Shown piece after piece: positions 35,352 through 37,638 of a stretch of DNA of 37,638 bases (within the stretch, counting starts at the first letter, position 1; every line of letters begins with the position of its first letter). Both the position numbers and the translations under genes were made by a program. Source of the DNA: JAGVIE01 sp964520905. GTDB taxonomy: Bacteria > Bacteroidota > Ignavibacteria > UBA10030 > SZUA-254. The notes under the pieces are model-generated. The model saw nothing but the letters and a program-made list of their open reading frames with translations. It was not told where the DNA came from and did not search any database. The DNA is taken from NCBI GenBank assembly GCA_964520905.1, contig CAZFQL010000021.1:1-37638 (forward strand), read 5' to 3'.

Positions 35352-35462
35352 ATGAAAAACAACAAATCCATAACCACTTCAATTATCATCAGCCAAGGCA
35401 CTTTGGGCTGGTGGTGGCGCATTATTTTACGTGGGCTGGATTTGCTTTGCAACGATGACTAA
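35352..35462 (+). CDS. trpL: trp leader peptide
   Basis: This small frame encodes 36 residues, starting MKNNKSITTS and holding three tryptophan codons in a row (W20-W22, 35409-35417) in the context LGWWWRII. Three adjacent Trp codons in so short a frame between a consensus promoter and a terminator mark it as an attenuation leader. When charged tRNA-Trp is scarce the ribosome stalls at these codons and leaves 35431-35439 free to pair with the terminator's left arm. No strong ribosome site is visible. Confidence 0.85.
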   Translation: MKNNKSITTSIIISQGTLGWWWRIILRGLDLLCNDD

Positions 35463-35524
35463 GTAATTCTTAATATCTATTTTTTTATCCAACCCACTAT
35501 GACACCCATAGTGGGTTTTTTATT
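35431..35524 (+). promoter_or_regulatory. trp attenuator (antiterminator and terminator)
   Basis: The terminator is AACCCACTAT (35491-35500), loop gacaccc, ATAGTGGGTT (35508-35517), then a T-rich run. The antiterminator is GTGGGCTGG (35431-35439), inside the leader frame and 14 nt past the last Trp codon, against CCAACCCAC (35489-35497), 8 of 9 pairs. The two pairings use the same CCCAC, so they exclude each other. Confidence 0.85.
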
Positions 35525-35620
35525 TTATAGTAGTCGTCTTGAACGACAATCGAGATAACCGAATGACGAATGAATTAGAAACAATACCATATTCTCAACA
35601 ATCAATATAAGGAACGTTTT

Positions 35621-36973
35621 ATGGACACAACAAAAATAATTCTTCCTGAACAAGAATTACCGCGCCAGTGGTACAACATCATGGCGGATCTACCGTCGCC
35701 ACCGCTGCCTCCGCTTCATCCCGGCACAAAACAGCCGGTTGGTCCCGCAGACCTTGAGCGGCTCTTCCCGATGGAACTGATCAAGCAGGAAGCAAGCACA
35801 GAGCGGTGGATCGACATCCCCGATGAGGTTCTCGACATTTATAAATTGTGGAGACCCTCTCCACTCTCCCGTGCCCATAGATTAGAGAAAGCTCTACAAA
35901 CACCAGCAAAAATCTTTTATAAATATGAAGGCGTCAGCCCTGCAGGCAGTCACAAAACGAACACGGCAGTCCCGCAGGCATATTACAATATGAAAGCGGG
36001 TGTTAAGCGCCTCACCACCGAAACCGGAGCCGGACAATGGGGAAGCGCATTGAGCTTTGCATGCAAACAGTTCGGCATCGAGTGTAAAGTGTACATGGTG
36101 AAAATCAGTTATCAGCAGAAACCGTACCGCCGCGCGATGATGATGACCTGGGGCGCAAGCGTAACTGCAAGTCCGAGCACGCAAACAGCATTCGGACGCA
36201 AAGTGTTGCTGGCAAACCCAGATTCACCGGGAAGTCTCGGCATCGCCATCAGCGAAGCGATTGAAGAAGCGCTCTCCCGCGACGATACGCGCTATGCACT
36301 CGGAAGCGTGTTGAACCATGTTCTTCTTCATCAAACGGTCGTCGGGCTTGAAGCTAAAAAACAAATGGAGCTTGCCGGTTACTATCCCGATGTGATCATC
36401 GGTTGTGTAGGCGGCGGAAGTAATTTTGCCGGTTTGGCGTTTCCATTCTTGCAGGATAAATTCACAGGAAAGAATTTTAAGGCGCTTGCAGTCGAGCCGG
36501 CTTCGTGCCCGTCTCTTACGCGCGGCACGTTCGGTTATGATTTCGGCGACAGCGCCGAGATGACTCCTCTGATGCCGATGTATTCGCTCGGTCATAATTT
36601 CGTGCCACCTCCGATTCACGCCGGCGGATTGCGTTACCACGGCATGGCGCCGCTTGTCAGTCATCTGGCAAAAGAAAAATACATCGAGGCGGTTGCGGTC
36701 AAACAATCGGATGTGTTCACAGCGGCACGATTATTTGCTCAGACTGAGGGAATTATCCCGGCTCCCGAATCCGCTCACGCTATTTGCAGTGCGATTGCCG
36801 AGGCGGAAAAAGCGAAGCAGGAAGGAAAATCGAAGACGATTCTTTTCAACCTGAGCGGTCACGGTCATTTCGATATGGGCGCATACGATGCATTCCTCGA
36901 AGGCAAGCTTCAAGACGATGAATTGCCCAACGAGCACGCTTCCGATGTTGTTCAGTCGCCGGAGAAAAAATAA
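35621..36973 (+). CDS. trpB: tryptophan synthase beta chain, TrpB2 type
   Basis: This encodes 450 residues, longer than standard TrpB (about 400) and with the TrpB2 hallmarks: an N-terminal ILPEQELPRQWYNI extension and RPSPLSRAHRLEKAL. The PLP lysine is K112 in GSHKTNTA. TETGAGQWGSAL, CVGGGSNFAGLAFPF and LSGHGHFDMGAYD bind substrate and cofactor. It condenses indole with serine to give tryptophan. TrpB2 proteins often act without TrpA, salvaging indole. AAGGAA lies upstream of the ATG. The gene follows the trp attenuator and has no other trp gene beside it. Confidence 0.95.
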   Translation: MDTTKIILPEQELPRQWYNIMADLPSPPLPPLHPGTKQPVGPADLERLFPMELIKQEASTERWIDIPDEVLDIYKLWRPSPLSRAHRLEKALQTPAKIFYKYEGVSPAGSHKTNTAVPQAYYNMKAGVKRLTTETGAGQWGSALSFACKQFGIECKVYMVKISYQQKPYRRAMMMTWGASVTASPSTQTAFGRKVLLANPDSPGSLGIAISEAIEEALSRDDTRYALGSVLNHVLLHQTVVGLEAKKQMELAGYYPDVIIGCVGGGSNFAGLAFPFLQDKFTGKNFKALAVEPASCPSLTRGTFGYDFGDSAEMTPLMPMYSLGHNFVPPPIHAGGLRYHGMAPLVSHLAKEKYIEAVAVKQSDVFTAARLFAQTEGIIPAPESAHAICSAIAEAEKAKQEGKSKTILFNLSGHGHFDMGAYDAFLEGKLQDDELPNEHASDVVQSPEKK

Positions 36974-36989
36974 ATACATCGTCGCAAAA

Positions 36990-37018
36990 GTGCAATTGAA
37001 TAAAAAAGCGGTTATATT
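36990..37018 (+). promoter_or_regulatory. possible promoter of the 91-residue protein gene
   Basis: GTGCAA (36990-36995), 17 nt, TATATT (37013-37018), preceded by CGGT like the promoters at 27456 and 28423. Confidence 0.4.
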
Positions 37019-37086
37019 ATCCATCAATTTGAATATGACTATGTGAACAAAAAACAATTACCGCTGTATGAAAGGAGCAAAAGAAT

Positions 37087-37362
37087 ATGCCTCATTTATT
37101 AGCAAAACTCAGAGGTGTGAGGTTAGCGGATATCGGAAAGATACTGAGGGTCGATGCTTCCAAACATGCCGAGCAGGGATTATACTTGGAGCATTTGTGG
37201 CAAAATGCGGATGATTCGGAAGAGGTATTATTTCTCTTCCGAACTAAGGATCTGAGTCATGCAAAAAAATTTATAGATAAGGTTCACACACAAGCGCTGA
37301 AAGAAAATCCAAATACCAATTTGCCTCAAATGACATTTTTAGAAGAAGATTCAAAACTGTGA
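37087..37362 (+). CDS. small protein of unknown function
   Basis: This encodes 91 residues that I do not recognise. AAAGGAG lies 10 nt upstream of the ATG. The sequence is soluble and looks alpha/beta: a hydrophobic strand EEVLFLFRTKDL, a helix SHAKKFIDKVHTQALKE and a C-terminal PQMTFLEED. It has no cysteines and no signal peptide. The strong ribosome site and own promoter-like sequence argue that it is real. Confidence 0.7.
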   Translation: MPHLLAKLRGVRLADIGKILRVDASKHAEQGLYLEHLWQNADDSEEVLFLFRTKDLSHAKKFIDKVHTQALKENPNTNLPQMTFLEEDSKL

Positions 37363-37406
37363 CTATTGATGAGACGCGGGAAACGGCTTGGTTGGAAATG
37401 ATAAGT

Positions 37407-37535
37407 TTACTGTTTAGGTTTAACTTTTGAAGCACGCTGAACTTTTCGCGTGGGTTTGTTTTTCTTCAGCGCGAACATCTGCCAGCTTTCCCGCGGCTTC
37501 ACAATTGGTTTTTGTCTATTGGAGAAACCTTTCAT
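37407..37535 (-). CDS. possible 42-residue highly basic protein
   Basis: A minus-strand frame starts MKGFSNRQKPIVKPRESWQ and ends SKVKPKQ. About a third of its residues are Lys or Arg. It is convergent with the 91-residue gene, with 44 nt between the stops. No ribosome site is evident, so it may be chance; the composition recalls small nucleic-acid-binding or ribosome-associated proteins. Confidence 0.35.
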   Translation of the reverse strand: MKGFSNRQKPIVKPRESWQMFALKKNKPTRKVQRASKVKPKQ

Positions 37536-37621
37536 AATTAAATTTTAACTCATGTTACACAAAACTCATTTTTCATCTGATTATGATTATGACACAAAGT
37601 CCCGTAGGTCACAAAGTGATG

Positions 37622-37636
37622 GAGACTGTGTAAAAA
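37622..37636. repeat. right copy of 15-bp terminal inverted repeat
   Basis: GAGACTGTGTAAAAA is the exact reverse complement of 8-22. If it is an IS tip, the element would continue beyond the window end. Confidence 0.55.
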
Positions 37637-37638
37637 CT

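Overview
The window looks like part of a chromosome contig from a member of the Bacteroidota/Chlorobiota/Ignavibacteriota side of the FCB group, most likely Ignavibacteria-like. The clue is two secreted proteins ending in the type IX secretion (T9SS) sorting domain with the core NYPNPFNP. A TonB receptor, moderate GC and many short dispersed palindromes fit. No rRNA, tRNA or CRISPR array was found. Both window ends carry the same 15-bp sequence in inverted orientation, so the contig may stop at two copies of one insertion sequence.

Layout. 1-7830: repeats and a promoter, then two T9SS-exported proteins, a giant beta-helix protein with dockerin and cohesin-like modules and a cohesin/Big2 protein. 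7831-16191: signalling genes inside a decayed duplication, comprising a remnant of a lysine 6-aminotransferase, an N-terminal fragment of a membrane sensor, a five-PAS sensor without kinase, a full hybrid histidine kinase and an intact lysine 6-aminotransferase. 16474-20590 (minus): a structured attenuator-like leader followed by a two-gene operon, a membrane protein fused to a THEP1-type NTPase and a TonB-dependent receptor, read here as a candidate uptake system. 20724-22208 (minus): an aldehyde dehydrogenase that may act after the aminotransferase in lysine breakdown. 22354-27396 (minus): a tightly packed operon plsY, two-subunit transketolase, HtrA protease, purB. 27529-32495 (plus): larB, a PTS IIA-like protein, hisS, an unknown protein, lgt and an rlmB-type methyltransferase. 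32628-35166: a GT39-like membrane glycosyltransferase, a MITE-like palindrome and a divergent Nudix-like protein. 35299-36973: a complete tryptophan attenuator (promoter, 36-residue leader peptide with three Trp codons in a row, antiterminator and terminator) ahead of a lone trpB2. 37087-37638: a small unknown protein, a possible 42-residue basic protein and the right terminal repeat.

The strongest points for follow-up are the trp attenuator on a stand-alone trpB2, the leader-controlled transporter-NTPase/TonB operon, the dockerin and cohesin modules on neighbouring T9SS cargo proteins, and the decayed kinase-aminotransferase duplication. Protein identities come from reading motifs by eye. 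No database search was run.
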